Positions 36,281 to 45,589 of a stretch of DNA of 64,000 bases are shown in pieces. A program made the position numbers and the translations under genes. The notes under the pieces were generated by a model that saw nothing but the letters and a program-made list of their open reading frames with translations, searched no databases and was not told the DNA's origin. Source of the DNA: Streptomyces showdoensis. GTDB lineage: Bacteria > Actinomycetota > Actinomycetes > Streptomycetales > Streptomycetaceae. The stretch lies in NCBI RefSeq assembly GCF_039535475.1, contig NZ_BAAAXG010000028.1, forward strand, positions 310,001 to 374,000, read 5' to 3'. Each line of letters opens with the position of its first letter. Positions within the stretch are counted from its first letter, which is position 1.

Positions 36281-38362
36281 TCAGGGGGCGCCGTACGGGT
36301 CGGCCTCCGGGTCGTACCCCTCCTCCTCGCGGCTGGACGGGCCGCATTCGTCGGGCGTGCGGGTGACGGGGCGGGCCTCCAGGATCTCCCGGGCCCTGGT
36401 CTCGGCCAGGCTCGTGGCGTACCAGCCGCCTTCGTCCTCGCGGAGCTGGGCGTCGATCTCGACGAGGGCGCAGGAGCGCAGGGGCTCCGGGAGCCGGTCG
36501 AGGGCGGGGACCGCGTCGGCGGAGAGACCCTGGAGGTAGTGCACGTCGATCCTGTCGAGCCGTTCGTGGCGGTCGACGTTCTGCCGGGCGATGACGGCGT
36601 CCGGCTGGATCAGACCGAAGACCAGGACGAATCCGGCGGCGCTGGCGGCGAGCGCGCGGGGCAGCAGGCGGGCGCCCCAGATCCCTGCGGCCATGATCAG
36701 CAGGAGGGCGACGCCGAGCCAGATCTCCATGGTGGCGACGGAGATCCGCAGCCGGGTCAGGCCGTACGCGTCGACGTACAGGTCCATCCTGCGCAGCGCG
36801 GAGGCGACGACGACCAGGGTGAGGACGCACAGGGTGCCGAGCACGGCCCGCACGAGCCGCCGGTCCCCCGCGTCGGTGCGGGGTGCCCAGCGCAGCGCGA
36901 GGCCGATGACGACCAGGGTGAGGAGCGTGGCCGTGAGCAGCTGCCAGAAGCCCTGGCGCGCGTACTCCGCGTAGGTCAGACCGGTCTCGCTGAGCACCTT
37001 GTCGTAGCCGCCGAAGAGGACGGCCAGCTGGATCGCGTTGAAGGCGGCGAACAGCAGGTTCAGGACGACGAGCGGGAGCGCCCACTCCAGGCGGCCGCGG
37101 GCCTTGCCCGGGGTGACGGCCAGCCGGTCCCAGCGGAGCGGGGCGGCGGCGGTGCGCGCGACGGCGATCGCGCCGAACAGGCCGAGCAGGAAGCACAGGG
37201 TGCGCCAGGGTGCCTGCTCCAGCGAGATGTCGGGCATGAGCGAGCCGAGCAGGTCGGCGAAGGCGGCGTCCGCCCCGGCGAACAGGGCACCGAAGACGAC
37301 CAGCAGGCCGAGGGCTATCAGCGCGGTGCGCAGGATCGGGCCCCAGCGGCCGCGCGAGCCGTCGGCGCGCTGGCGTGCACCGCGCCAGACCCACAGCATG
37401 CCGCCGCCGACGGAGTCGAAGAGGCCGACGGGTCCGAGCAGCATGCTGGTCCAGCCACGGCCGCCGTGCAGGGCGAAGCCGGTGAGTCCGATCGCGGCGA
37501 CGATCGCGAGGAAGGTCGGCCAGCCCGCGTCGCTCAGCGCCGGGACGGCGAGCAGGGCCGCACCGCCGACCGCCCAGACCAGCGTCCAGGGACGGATCCG
37601 GCGCCCGGCGGCCCGGGCCGCGAAGGCCCCGGCGAGGGTGGCGGGGACAGCCACGAGCAGCAGGTTCACCCCGGCGCCGTCGCCGAGCAGCAGGGCTGCG
37701 AACAGGGCGGTCGCGACGATCGCCCACAGGGTGGCCGCGGTCGCGGGCGCCGGGGCCGCGGGCCGGAGCCTGCTCGCCGCGCTCGGCTTCCTGGGCGGCG
37801 CCCAGGGGTGGTGCGGCACGTGGCCGTAGGGACCGGGCCGCCCGTACGGGGCTCCGGGCGGTCCGAACGGGTACGGGCCGCCCGGAGGCGGGCCACCGGC
37901 CGGCATGGCCGCGACGGCCGGCGCCGGCCCGGCGGGGCCCGCCGGCGGACCGGGCGGGCCGCCCGCGGCCGTGCCCGGGGCCGCCCCGGTCGCATGCACC
38001 GGCTGCGCCGACGGCTGGACCTCCTGCGGCTTCCCGCCACCCTCCTTCGGCCCACTGCCCTCAGGCCCGCTGCCCTTGGGCCCGCTGCCCTCAAGCCCGC
38101 TGCCCTTGGACGCACCGTCCTTGGACGCGCTGTCGTTGGACGCGCTGTCGTTGGACGCACTGTCGTTGGACGCACTGTCCTCCGGCCCGCGGTCCTTCAA
38201 CGGGCTGCCCTCGGGTGCGCTGCCCTCCGGCCGGACATCCTGGTGCGGGCCGTCCTTGGGCTCGCCGCCCTTCGGCGCCCTGCCCTCCGGCCCGCCATCC
38301 TTCGGCGGGCTGTCGTGCGGCCCGCCGTCTTTCGGCGGCTGTGCGGACGGTGTGTCGGTCAC
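36281..38362 (-). CDS. DUF4173 (DUF4153-type) integral membrane protein with long disordered N-terminus
   Basis: 693 aa from GTG at 38362, which follows GGGAGGGGG. Residues 1-190 are low complexity: KDGGP/KGSGPEGSGP-like repeats and an exact run of SASND units (about 63-77), then Pro/Gly-rich sequence. Residues 195-590 hold about 11-12 transmembrane helices with the family motif YAEYARQGFWQLL. The C-terminal 100 residues are soluble (NVDRHERLDRIDVHYLQGLSADAVPALDRL). Homologues are uncharacterised; some sit near two-component systems. The SASND part is a 15-bp DNA minisatellite, so length may vary between strains. Confidence 0.87.
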   Translation of the reverse strand: MTDTPSAQPPKDGGPHDSPPKDGGPEGRAPKGGEPKDGPHQDVRPEGSAPEGSPLKDRGPEDSASNDSASNDSASNDSASKDGASKGSGLEGSGPKGSGPEGSGPKEGGGKPQEVQPSAQPVHATGAAPGTAAGGPPGPPAGPAGPAPAVAAMPAGGPPPGGPYPFGPPGAPYGRPGPYGHVPHHPWAPPRKPSAASRLRPAAPAPATAATLWAIVATALFAALLLGDGAGVNLLLVAVPATLAGAFAARAAGRRIRPWTLVWAVGGAALLAVPALSDAGWPTFLAIVAAIGLTGFALHGGRGWTSMLLGPVGLFDSVGGGMLWVWRGARQRADGSRGRWGPILRTALIALGLLVVFGALFAGADAAFADLLGSLMPDISLEQAPWRTLCFLLGLFGAIAVARTAAAPLRWDRLAVTPGKARGRLEWALPLVVLNLLFAAFNAIQLAVLFGGYDKVLSETGLTYAEYARQGFWQLLTATLLTLVVIGLALRWAPRTDAGDRRLVRAVLGTLCVLTLVVVASALRRMDLYVDAYGLTRLRISVATMEIWLGVALLLIMAAGIWGARLLPRALAASAAGFVLVFGLIQPDAVIARQNVDRHERLDRIDVHYLQGLSADAVPALDRLPEPLRSCALVEIDAQLREDEGGWYATSLAETRAREILEARPVTRTPDECGPSSREEEGYDPEADPYGAP

Positions 38363-38591
38363 GGGACCCCCTCCCGACCCGGCGCTCGCGGGCGCCGCCG
38401 TGCGGCGGCGCCCGGTCGCTGCCAGGTGTCTCGTCGACGCGCTCTTGTCATGATCAGCGCTACGGAGTGGCCGACTCTAACCGCGCCCCGACCCGGCGAA
38501 CCCCCTCGGGAGCCGCTGTGGCAGGACCGTGACATTCCGCCCCGGCGCACGCCCTGGCGGTCCTGCGGTGGCGGTCCGGCGGAGGGGTCCG

Positions 38592-39503
38592 CTACGCGCG
38601 CACCCCGGTCGGCACCCACCCGGGCAGGTCCTCGGTCTGCTCCAGCCACCCGGCGGGCGGGGCCCCGGCCGGGCCCGAGGCGACGATGCCGCCCGCGATG
38701 GCGCAGGTGGTGTCGACGTCACCGCCCACGGCCGCGGTGGTCCAGAACATCCGCTCGTAGTCGCCGAGCGAGCGGGCCGCCGACCAGAGGGCGAACGGCA
38801 CGGTGTCGTGCGCGCTGGTGCGCCGTCCGCTGCCCAGGACGGCCGCGACCGTGGCCGCGTCCCCGTAGTCGAGCATGTCGCGGGCCCGGCGCAGCCCGGC
38901 ACCGACGGCGCTGCGCGGAACGAGGGCGATGACGCCGTCGAGCAGGGCCTCGGGGGTGGGCGGGCCGGCGGGGTCCGCGGCGAGCGCGGCCGCCGCGGCG
39001 ACGGCCATCGCCCCGACCACGGCCTCGCGGTGCTGGTGGGTGGTGTAGGCGGAGATCTCGGCCTGGTGGGTCGCCTGCTCGGGGTCGTCGGCGTACCAGG
39101 CCCCGAGGGGGGCGATCCGCATGGCGGCGCCGTTGCCCCAGGAGCCCTGGCCCTTGAAGAGGGCGGCCGCGAGCTCGCGCCAGTCGCCGCCTTCCCGGAT
39201 CAGCCGGAGCATCCGGTTGACGGCGGGGCCGTAGCCGCGGTCGAAGTCGTGGTGGTGGGCGAAGGACGCGGCGAGCGCGTCCTGGTCGATCCGGTCGTGG
39301 GCGACGAGCACGGCGAGAACGGAGCAGGCCATCTCGGTGTCGTCGGTCCACTGCCAGGGACCGGCGGGCGGCTCGTGCCGCTTCAGCAGGGGATAGTTGA
39401 CGGGGACGAAGTACTGGGAGCCCAGGGCGTCCCCCACGGACAGCCCGCGCAGGCTGGCCAGGGCGCGTTCGAAGCGCCGGTCGGGAGAGGAGTCAGCGGT
39501 CAT
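38592..39503 (-). CDS. ADP-ribosylglycohydrolase family protein
   Basis: 303 aa from ATG at 39503, 12 bp after the preceding phosphatase gene. Metal-site motifs of the DraG/ARH family are present: GLSVGDALGSQ near the N-terminus, QWTDDTEMACS, and GGDVDTTCAIAGGIV near the C-terminus, whose Asp/Thr residues bind two Mg ions. It would remove ADP-ribose from a protein, nucleic acid or small molecule. No ADP-ribosyltransferase or toxin gene is next to it, so the target is unknown. Probably co-transcribed with the phosphatase and ABC-F genes. Confidence 0.92.
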   Translation of the reverse strand: MTADSSPDRRFERALASLRGLSVGDALGSQYFVPVNYPLLKRHEPPAGPWQWTDDTEMACSVLAVLVAHDRIDQDALAASFAHHHDFDRGYGPAVNRMLRLIREGGDWRELAAALFKGQGSWGNGAAMRIAPLGAWYADDPEQATHQAEISAYTTHQHREAVVGAMAVAAAAALAADPAGPPTPEALLDGVIALVPRSAVGAGLRRARDMLDYGDAATVAAVLGSGRRTSAHDTVPFALWSAARSLGDYERMFWTTAAVGGDVDTTCAIAGGIVASGPAGAPPAGWLEQTEDLPGWVPTGVRA

Positions 39504-39515
39504 CGCTCTGCCACT

Positions 39516-40175
39516 CTATCCGGTGGGGCCGTACGGTTCCGGGGTACGCCAGCGTTCGAAGGGCCGGTCGAGGCGGTACTTCCCGTCGTCGCCGAGCAGC
39601 AGCGTCCTGGTCTCCGCGTTTCCCGGGTTGGACAGCGACTCGAAGTCGGCGACCGTCCAGTGGAACCAGCGCATGCAGAACAGCCGCATGGTCAGCCCGT
39701 GGGTGACGAGGAGGACGTTGGGCGGGTGGTCCGGCGCCTCGAAGCTCCGGTAGAGGCTCTCCAGGAACGCCCCGACCCGGTCGTACACGTCGGCGCCCGA
39801 CTCGCCCTGGGCGAAGCGGTAGAAGAAGTGTCCGTACGCGTCCCGGTAGGCCTTCTGGAGGCGCACGTCCTCCCGGTCCTGCCAGTTGCCCCAGTCCTGC
39901 TCGCGCAGCCGCGGCTCCTCCCTGACCCGCACGTTCCGCGGGTCGAGGCGGAAGGCGCCCAGGGTCTCGTGCGTCCGGCGGTACGGCGAGACGTAGACGC
40001 TGACCCGCTCCTCCCCGAACAGCTCCCTCAGCCGTCCCCCCGTCTCCTCCGCCTGCCGCCACCCGGTCTCCGTGAGCCGGAGGGCGTGGTCGGGCTCCCT
40101 CTCGTACACCGTGTCATCGGCATTGCCCTCGGACTCTCCGTGCCGTACGAGGACTATGCGCCGCGGTCGTGCCAT
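39516..40175 (-). CDS. Histidine phosphatase (phosphoglycerate mutase-like)
   Basis: 219 aa from ATG at 40175. The catalytic RHG motif is IVLVRHGESEGN (H12), with the second histidine in LLVTHGLTMRLF and the acid residue in YRFAQGESGADVYDRV. The length and the REQDWGNWQ segment place it in the 2H-type branch of small-molecule or protein phosphatases rather than true dPGM. Substrate unknown. It follows the ABC-F gene by 33 bp and precedes an ADP-ribosylglycohydrolase by 12 bp; a three-gene operon is likely. Confidence 0.9.
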   Translation of the reverse strand: MARPRRIVLVRHGESEGNADDTVYEREPDHALRLTETGWRQAEETGGRLRELFGEERVSVYVSPYRRTHETLGAFRLDPRNVRVREEPRLREQDWGNWQDREDVRLQKAYRDAYGHFFYRFAQGESGADVYDRVGAFLESLYRSFEAPDHPPNVLLVTHGLTMRLFCMRWFHWTVADFESLSNPGNAETRTLLLGDDGKYRLDRPFERWRTPEPYGPTG

Positions 40176-40208
40176 GGGACGACCCTAGATCGCCGTGCGG
40201 CGGGGGGC

Positions 40209-41819
40209 TCAGTCGAGCAGGTGTCCGGAGTCCATCCGGCGGACGTGGCCGGTGAACCGGCGGCGCAGTGCGCGGTCGTGCGAGACGACGACCACGGCGC
40301 CCGGCCACCGCTCCAGCGCCTCCTCCAGTTCCTCGACGAGGCCGAGGGCGAGGTGGTTGGCCGGCTCGTCGAGCAGCAGCAGGTCGGCGGGGCGGGCGAG
40401 CAGCCGGGCGAGGGCCAGGCGGCGGCGCTGCCCGGCGGAGAGACCCCCGACCGGGACCCGCAGGTCGGCGGGGCGGAACAGTCCGTAGGAGAGGAGCAGT
40501 TCGGCCTGCTCGTCCTCGGTGAGGGCGAGGCCGCGGCCGAAGGCGGCGAGGACGCGCTCGGCCGGCCGGTGGGCCGGTATCTCCTGGGCGAGGAATCCGG
40601 TGCGGCCGTGGCGGGCGACCCGTCCCGCGTCGGGTTCGACCAGTCCCGCCATGACGTGGAGCAGAGTGGACTTGCCCGCGCCGTTGCCCCCGTGGATCAG
40701 GAGGCGGTCGCCCGCGCCGACGGTGAGTCGGTCGACGGACAGGCGGTCGGCGACCCGCACCCCGTCCAGGGCGAGCAGCTCGCCCCGGGCCCGGCCGGTG
40801 GGCGGCCTCGCGGTGAAGGCGAGGGGTCGGGGCGGCTCGGGCACGGGCTCCTCGTGGAGTCGGCGCAGGCGCTCCTGGGCGTTGCGCACCCGGCCGGAGA
40901 CGGAGGCCTGGACCCGGCCGCCCGCGCGGTCGTAGGCCATCTTGTTGTTGTCCTTGATCGCCCGGCCCGCGGCCACGCCGAGTGCGGTGCTCGTCGCGTA
41001 CGCGGCGAGGCGCGCGGTCTCGGCGCACCACGCGGCGTGGGCCTGCTCCCAGCGCCGCCGGGCCGCGGCCCGCTCGGCGCGGAAGCCCGCGTATCCGTCG
41101 CCGTACCGCACGACGGTCCGGCGGTCGGCGTCGACCTCCAGGATCGCGGTGGTCACGCGCTCCAGGAAGGTCCGGTCGTGGGAGACGGCGACGACGGTGC
41201 CGCGGTGGGCGAGGAGGGAGTCCTCCAGCCAGTCGAGCGCCTGGGCGTCGAGGTGGTTGGTCGGCTCGTCCAGGAGGAGGACCTCGGGCGCGGCGGCGAT
41301 CGCGCAGGCGATGCCGAGTCTGGCCTGCTCGCCGCCGGAGAGGCTGCCGAGCCGGCGGTCGCGGTCCAGGTGGGCGAGGCCCAAGGCGTGCAGGGCCTTG
41401 TCGACGCGGGCGTCCGCCTCGTATCCCCCGCGCAGTTCGAAGGCGGTGAGCAGGTCGCCGTACGCGCCGAGGGTCCGCTCGTCGGCCGTGCCGAGGGCGG
41501 CCTCCAGGGTGCGCAGGCGCCGTTCCATGGTGCGCAGCTCGGTGAGCGCGGCGTCGACGGCTTCGGTGACGGTGGCGGCGGGCGGCAGCTCGGGGGTCTG
41601 GGCGAGCAGGCGGGCGCCGCCGTCGGTGACGGTGACGGCCTCGCCGGAGTCGGGCGGGTCGAGCCCCGCGAGGATCCGCAGCAGGGTGGACTTGCCCGCG
41701 CCGTTCTCCCCCACGATCCCGATCCGCTCGCCGGGGCGCACGGTGAGCGAGACCTGATCGAGCAGCAGGCGTTCGCCGCGGGTCACGGTCACGTCGTGGA
41801 GGGAGAGCTGGGTGGGCAA
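40209..41819 (-). CDS. ABC-F family ATP-binding protein, ribosome-protection type
   Basis: 536 aa from TTG at 41819. GTG at 41825 is also in frame, but GGAGG would overlap it, while it lies 5 bp before the TTG. Two complete ABC cassettes and no membrane segments: Walker [10 protein letters not shown] and GGNGAGKST; signatures LSGGEQARL and LSAGQRRRL; Walker [12 protein letters not shown] and [10 protein letters not shown]. They are joined by a charged linker ([14 protein letters not shown]...). This is the ABC-F design of antibiotic resistance proteins such as TlrC/OleB/VarM relatives. The divergent TetR and operator support inducible resistance. The protected drug class is unknown. Confidence 0.92.
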   Translation of the reverse strand: MPTQLSLHDVTVTRGERLLLDQVSLTVRPGERIGIVGENGAGKSTLLRILAGLDPPDSGEAVTVTDGGARLLAQTPELPPAATVTEAVDAALTELRTMERRLRTLEAALGTADERTLGAYGDLLTAFELRGGYEADARVDKALHALGLAHLDRDRRLGSLSGGEQARLGIACAIAAAPEVLLLDEPTNHLDAQALDWLEDSLLAHRGTVVAVSHDRTFLERVTTAILEVDADRRTVVRYGDGYAGFRAERAAARRRWEQAHAAWCAETARLAAYATSTALGVAAGRAIKDNNKMAYDRAGGRVQASVSGRVRNAQERLRRLHEEPVPEPPRPLAFTARPPTGRARGELLALDGVRVADRLSVDRLTVGAGDRLLIHGGNGAGKSTLLHVMAGLVEPDAGRVARHGRTGFLAQEIPAHRPAERVLAAFGRGLALTEDEQAELLLSYGLFRPADLRVPVGGLSAGQRRRLALARLLARPADLLLLDEPANHLALGLVEELEEALERWPGAVVVVSHDRALRRRFTGHVRRMDSGHLLD

Positions 41820-41852
41820 GGGCACCTCCGCAGGACAGCATGGACCACAACA

Positions 41853-41909
41853 AACGCAACGGTTGTCGCGTTATGGCGAGTGTGGCACACTCGTAGCCAC
41901 TAACGCAAC
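41853..41909. promoter_or_regulatory. Operator region of the ABC-F/TetR divergent pair
   Basis: Three elements: AACGCAAC-GGTT-GTCGCGTT (41853-41872, one mismatch between arms); a perfect palindrome CGAGTGTG-G-CACACTCG (41877-41893); and a further AACGCAAC half-site (41902-41909). The repeated AACGCAAC arm is the best TetR-site candidate. Confidence 0.65.
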
Positions 41910-41920
41910 GGGAGTAGCAA

Positions 41921-42682
41921 TTGAATGAGACGACCGAGGAAGCGCCGTCCCCGGCCCCCGGCAGCAGACGCCCCGGCGGGCGCACCGCCCGGACCCGCGC
42001 CGCGGTCCGCGACGCCGTCCTGACCGGCCTGGCCGAACACGGCTACCCCGCCCTCACCGTCGAGTACGTGGCGGAGCGGTCGGGGGTGCACAAGACGACG
42101 CTCTACCGGCGCTGGGGCGGCGTCGAGGGCATGGTCGCGGACGCGCTCGCGCTCGCCGGCGAGGACGCCTGGACGCCGCCGGACACCGGGAGCCTCGCCG
42201 GTGACCTGCGCGCCCTGGCCCGCGAGGTGACCGACGCCTTCGCCGACCCGGCGCAGGCGGCCGCGCCGACGGCCTTCGTCGGCGCCGCGTTCCAGTCGGA
42301 GCGGGCCGCCGAGTCCCTGCGCGACTTCTACGCGGAGCGCTTCCGGCGCTGCGAGCCCGTGGTGGACCGGGCCGTGGCACGCGGCGAGGCCCCGGCAGGG
42401 ACGGACGCCGGCGCGGTCGTCCGGGCGGTGTCGGCGCCCCTCTTCCTCCGCCTCTTCGTGACCCGCGAACCGGTGGACGAAGCCGTCGCCGAACAGGCGG
42501 CGCGAACGGTGCTCGCCGCGGTCGGGGCGGGCGCCTTCACCCGCGGGACCACCGAGCCGCCCACGGAGGCGGTCGCCACACCGCCCAAGAAGGCGGTCAC
42601 GGAGCCGGTCGCCACGGCGGTCACGGAGCCGGTCGCCACACCCCCCACGAAGGCGGTCACGGCGCCTCCCACGACCGCGTAG
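41921..42682 (+). CDS. TetR/AcrR family regulator with Thr/Pro repeat tail
   Basis: 253 aa from TTG at 41921 (GGGAG 7 bp upstream). An ATG at 41925 is out of frame. The HTH reads LTVEYVAERSGVHKTTLYRRW (about 46-66), followed by a TetR_C_11-like core (FVGAAFQSERAAESLRDFYAERFRR). From residue 207 the chain is a low-complexity tail of T-E-P/A-V-A/T-P-P units. The same composition continues in frame after the TAG stop for 24 more codons to a TGA at 42755-42757. It is divergent from the ABC-F gene, which it probably represses. Confidence 0.88.
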   Translation: MNETTEEAPSPAPGSRRPGGRTARTRAAVRDAVLTGLAEHGYPALTVEYVAERSGVHKTTLYRRWGGVEGMVADALALAGEDAWTPPDTGSLAGDLRALAREVTDAFADPAQAAAPTAFVGAAFQSERAAESLRDFYAERFRRCEPVVDRAVARGEAPAGTDAGAVVRAVSAPLFLRLFVTREPVDEAVAEQAARTVLAAVGAGAFTRGTTEPPTEAVATPPKKAVTEPVATAVTEPVATPPTKAVTAPPTTA

Positions 42683-42781
42683 GCCGGGGCGCCGCCCACC
42701 ACGACGGCGGTCACCCCACCGCCCACGACGAAGGCGGCCGGCACGCCGACCAGCTGAGGCGCGTGCGCACGCTCCCGGGTG

Positions 42782-43387
42782 TCAGACCGCCCAGGCCGGT
42801 TCGAGCTGCACCACGTCGCCCGAGAGGGCGGCCACGTCGGCCGCGGTCTGCGCCCGCAGACCGAGCCGCTCGATCCGCTCCACGCGGTACTTCCCGTGCT
42901 CGGCGGCCGAGTTCCACATCGACAGCACCAGGAACTCGTGCCCCGGCGCCTCCCCGAAGAGCCCGCGGAGCATGCCGGGGGACCCGGCCATCGCCGGGTT
43001 CCAGACCTTCTCCTGCATGAGGGCGAAGTGCTCGGCCCGCTCCTCGTGGACCCGGCTGTGCGCCACCCGCGCCACGTCGGCGTCGGCGAAGCGCGGCTCG
43101 AACCCCGTCTTCACGTCGAAGCGGTGGTCGAAGAGCTTGACCTGGGCGTCCTTGAACGTGCCGGCCTGGGTGGCGGCGAGCCGGTCGTGGGAGCGCGCCA
43201 TGAACGAGTCGTAGAACGCCCGGCTCTCCCAGAACGCGAAGACATGGGCGACATCCGGCCGTCGCCGGCTCCATCCGCCGCCCTGCCCCCGGAAGCCCGG
43301 CTCACCGAGCAGCCCCGCCCATTTCCGCTGCCCCCGCTCGAACCCTCGACGGTCCACCACGGTGCAGCGAATCCACTTGACCAGCAC
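42782..43387 (-). CDS. DUF4937 domain-containing protein
   Basis: 201 aa from GTG at 43387 with no strong RBS; the open frame extends further upstream. The N-terminal half begins LVKWIRCTVVDRRGFERGQRKW and includes FAFWESRAFYDSFMARSHD. The second half (HEFLVLSMWNSAAEHGKYRVERIERLGLRAQ) resembles a dimeric alpha/beta-barrel (ABM-type) repeat, giving two tandem ferredoxin-like domains as in YdbC/DUF4937 proteins. Function unknown. It overlaps no neighbour and lies 32 bp downstream of the NAT gene, perhaps in one operon. Confidence 0.82.
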   Translation of the reverse strand: MLVKWIRCTVVDRRGFERGQRKWAGLLGEPGFRGQGGGWSRRRPDVAHVFAFWESRAFYDSFMARSHDRLAATQAGTFKDAQVKLFDHRFDVKTGFEPRFADADVARVAHSRVHEERAEHFALMQEKVWNPAMAGSPGMLRGLFGEAPGHEFLVLSMWNSAAEHGKYRVERIERLGLRAQTAADVAALSGDVVQLEPAWAV

Positions 43388-43419
43388 CGCGCCATGGTAC
43401 GGGTCGGAGCGACGCTCCG

Positions 43420-44238
43420 TCAGACCTCCGCGGACTGCACCCGCACCAGACCCGCGGCCTCCTCGGCGTCCAGTTCGATCCCGAAGACCTCGGCCAGCAC
43501 GCCGATCAACTCGGCCGGTCCGACGGTCCGTTCCTCGGTCGTGCCGTCCCGGTTCACCGAGGTCAGACCGGTCCGGACGAGCGCCCGGCGCGCCTCGGAA
43601 CCCGGCCGCAGCGCCACGACCTGGCCGACGAAGCGGGACAGCGGGTGGCTGGAGCTGTAGTGGTTCATCAGCTCGAAATCCACGGGGTACACGGAGTGGG
43701 GGGCGAAGGAGTACAGGTCGGCCCACCCCTCCGGGCGAAGCGAGCGCAGCAGGTGGACGCCCTCCGCCTCGGCCACGACGCCGAAGACCCAGCCGTCCTG
43801 GTCGACCCGCGCCCCGTCCACCAGGGGAACCGGCTCCAGCGGGCCCTGCCAGCCGAACCCGGTGTCCGCGAGCCACTGTTCACCGCCGACCGTGACGACG
43901 AGCAGGGCGTGGGTGATCGCCGTCAGCGCGTCCCCGCGCGAGCGGTTGCGGGCGCCGCGCCCCGCCACCTCGAAGCCGATCCGCTCCAGGGCGGCCGCGA
44001 AGAGCGAGTTCTGCTCGTAGCAGTAGCCGCCGCGCCGCCGGCCCACCAGTTTCGCCTGGACGCTCTTGACGTCGAGCGGGATCCGGCGCCCGAGCGCCAC
44101 GTCCAGGTTCTCGAACGGGATGGCGCCCACGTGCGCGCGGTGCAGGGCGCGCAGCGTCCGCAGGTCCGGTGCGAGCTCCCCCGAGTACCCGATCCGCGCC
44201 AGATATGCGTCCAGATCCAGCTCTTCCCCGCTCCACAT
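43420..44238 (-). CDS. Arylamine N-acetyltransferase
   Basis: 272 aa from ATG at 44238 (GGGGGAG upstream). The cysteine-protease-like triad is complete: C73 in RRGGYCYEQN, H109 in TAITHALL and D124 in LADTGFGW. PFENLDV near residue 41 is also diagnostic. NATs transfer acetyl from acetyl-CoA to arylamines or hydrazines; related enzymes release ansamycin polyketides by amide formation. No polyketide genes are nearby, so a detoxification role is more likely. Divergent from the terD-like gene. Confidence 0.94.
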   Translation of the reverse strand: MWSGEELDLDAYLARIGYSGELAPDLRTLRALHRAHVGAIPFENLDVALGRRIPLDVKSVQAKLVGRRRGGYCYEQNSLFAAALERIGFEVAGRGARNRSRGDALTAITHALLVVTVGGEQWLADTGFGWQGPLEPVPLVDGARVDQDGWVFGVVAEAEGVHLLRSLRPEGWADLYSFAPHSVYPVDFELMNHYSSSHPLSRFVGQVVALRPGSEARRALVRTGLTSVNRDGTTEERTVGPAELIGVLAEVFGIELDAEEAAGLVRVQSAEV

Positions 44239-44325
44239 CGCGCGCTCCCCCTCGACCGATGACACGTTGATCACATGACACCATGAACGGGACGTCAGGA
44301 ACCGTACAGGGAGAGGGGATTCACG

Positions 44326-44856
44326 GTGAGCGGACTCAACAAGGGGGTCGGCAAGGCCGAGGTGACGCTCAAGTGGGACCCCAGTCCGATGGGCACGCCC
44401 GCGCACGACCTGGACCTCGTCGCGGGGGTCTACACGGCGGACGCACCCTACGGGCCGCCGGCCTACCTCGTGCACTTCGACAGCCGCTCGCCCGACGGCA
44501 CGATCACGCTGCACCGCGACAGCCGTACGGGGCAGGGCTTCGGCTACGACGAGGCGATGACCCTGGAGCTGACCAGGCTGGCGCCGCTCTACGCGCGCGT
44601 GGTGGTGGGCGTGGCCATACAGCAGGGCGGCGGCCGGCTCACCTTCGGACAGGTCGCCCATACGGGGGTCCTGGTCCGCGAGGGCTACTCCGACCTGCTG
44701 GAGGACGATTTCGCCGCCGTGGCGGACGCGACCGCGGCGACGGTCGTCGAGTTCATCCGGGACGGGGCCGAGGGCTGGACCCTGCGCCCCCTCTCGGTCG
44801 GCTTCGACACGGATCCGCGGGACTTCGGCGCCCTGATGGGGGCGCGGCGTCCGTGA
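44326..44856 (+). CDS. TerD family protein
   Basis: 176 aa from GTG at 44326. It starts SGLNKGVGKAEVTLKWDP and contains the calcium-binding-type acidic motif HDLDLVAGVY and later LEDDF, the TerD beta-sandwich hallmarks. TerD-like proteins link to tellurite and stress responses, and in Streptomyces also to differentiation and calcium. Solitary copy; no terABCE partners flank it. Confidence 0.9.
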   Translation: MSGLNKGVGKAEVTLKWDPSPMGTPAHDLDLVAGVYTADAPYGPPAYLVHFDSRSPDGTITLHRDSRTGQGFGYDEAMTLELTRLAPLYARVVVGVAIQQGGGRLTFGQVAHTGVLVREGYSDLLEDDFAAVADATAATVVEFIRDGAEGWTLRPLSVGFDTDPRDFGALMGARRP

Positions 44857-44862
44857 GGCGGT

Positions 44863-44894
44863 GCGGGGGCCCGTCCTTCGGGCGGGTCCCCCGC
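44863..44894. terminator. terD-like gene terminator
   Basis: GCGGGGG-CCCG (44863-44873) folds onto CGGG-TCCCCCGC (44883-44894) through a CCTTCGG-type tetraloop, just past the terD-like stop and before the convergent gene's stop. Confidence 0.75.
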
Positions 44895-44899
44895 CCCCG

Positions 44900-45589
44900 T
44901 CACCGTGCGGCCCAGCCGGGAATCGTGGGCAGCACCCGCTCGGCCACCCGCAGCAAAGCGGTGTCGTCGGGAACCGCCTCGTCCTGACGCCAGACGACGA
45001 GCTCGTAGGCGCCGCCGCCGTCCTTGGCGTCCTTGGCGACGAGCAGATGCCGGGCGATGCCGCCGGTGCCGGTCTCGGCCTTGCTGCCGCCGACCAGCGG
45101 GATCTTGAGCGCGATGGTCCGGTCCGAGTAGAGGACCGCCGTCCGCCCCAGCACCCGGGTCGGCTCGGCCGTCCTCCCGAGGAGCGGACCCATCCGGGCG
45201 ACCGGAAGGCCGTCGTAGGAGGCCGAGAGCTTCACGGAGTACGTCGGCAGGCCGACGTTCCCCTCCGGCGACGGGAGCTTGGCGCTCCCGACGGTGAGCC
45301 ACCCGTCGCTCCCCCAGGCGTTCCGCGCCTTCTCCTCCGGCGTGCCGAGGAGGGCCGGCAGGTCCGGCCGGTTCAGCGCCCGGCAGAGCTCGGTCCCCGA
45401 GACGTACTGCGACGGCAGCGAGCCCGTCGAGGCCGTGCAGACGGCCGGCTCCCGCGCGGCGGCGCCGTCCATGTCGCTCTTCGCCATGAACCAGAAACCG
45501 CCCGCCAGCACCGCCCCCAGCACCAGCGCGGTGGCCACCTGCCCGCCCACGCTGGGCCCCTTGACCGCTCCGGCCACGTCCTCCGCCAT
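44900..45589 (-). CDS. Membrane-anchored conserved protein (DUF6215-like)
   Basis: 229 aa from ATG at 45589. One N-terminal transmembrane helix (VATALVLGAVLAGGFWFMA, about 18-36) is followed by an extracytoplasmic domain with two cysteines (C51, C69) in AVCTAST and GTELCRALNRPDL. The rest is beta-rich (YSVKLSASYDGLPVARMG, TAVLYSDRTIALKI, AYELVVWRQDEAVPDD). I associate this with the Streptomyces DUF6215 family but cannot verify it. No known function. Confidence 0.8.
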   Translation of the reverse strand: MAEDVAGAVKGPSVGGQVATALVLGAVLAGGFWFMAKSDMDGAAAREPAVCTASTGSLPSQYVSGTELCRALNRPDLPALLGTPEEKARNAWGSDGWLTVGSAKLPSPEGNVGLPTYSVKLSASYDGLPVARMGPLLGRTAEPTRVLGRTAVLYSDRTIALKIPLVGGSKAETGTGGIARHLLVAKDAKDGGGAYELVVWRQDEAVPDDTALLRVAERVLPTIPGWAAR

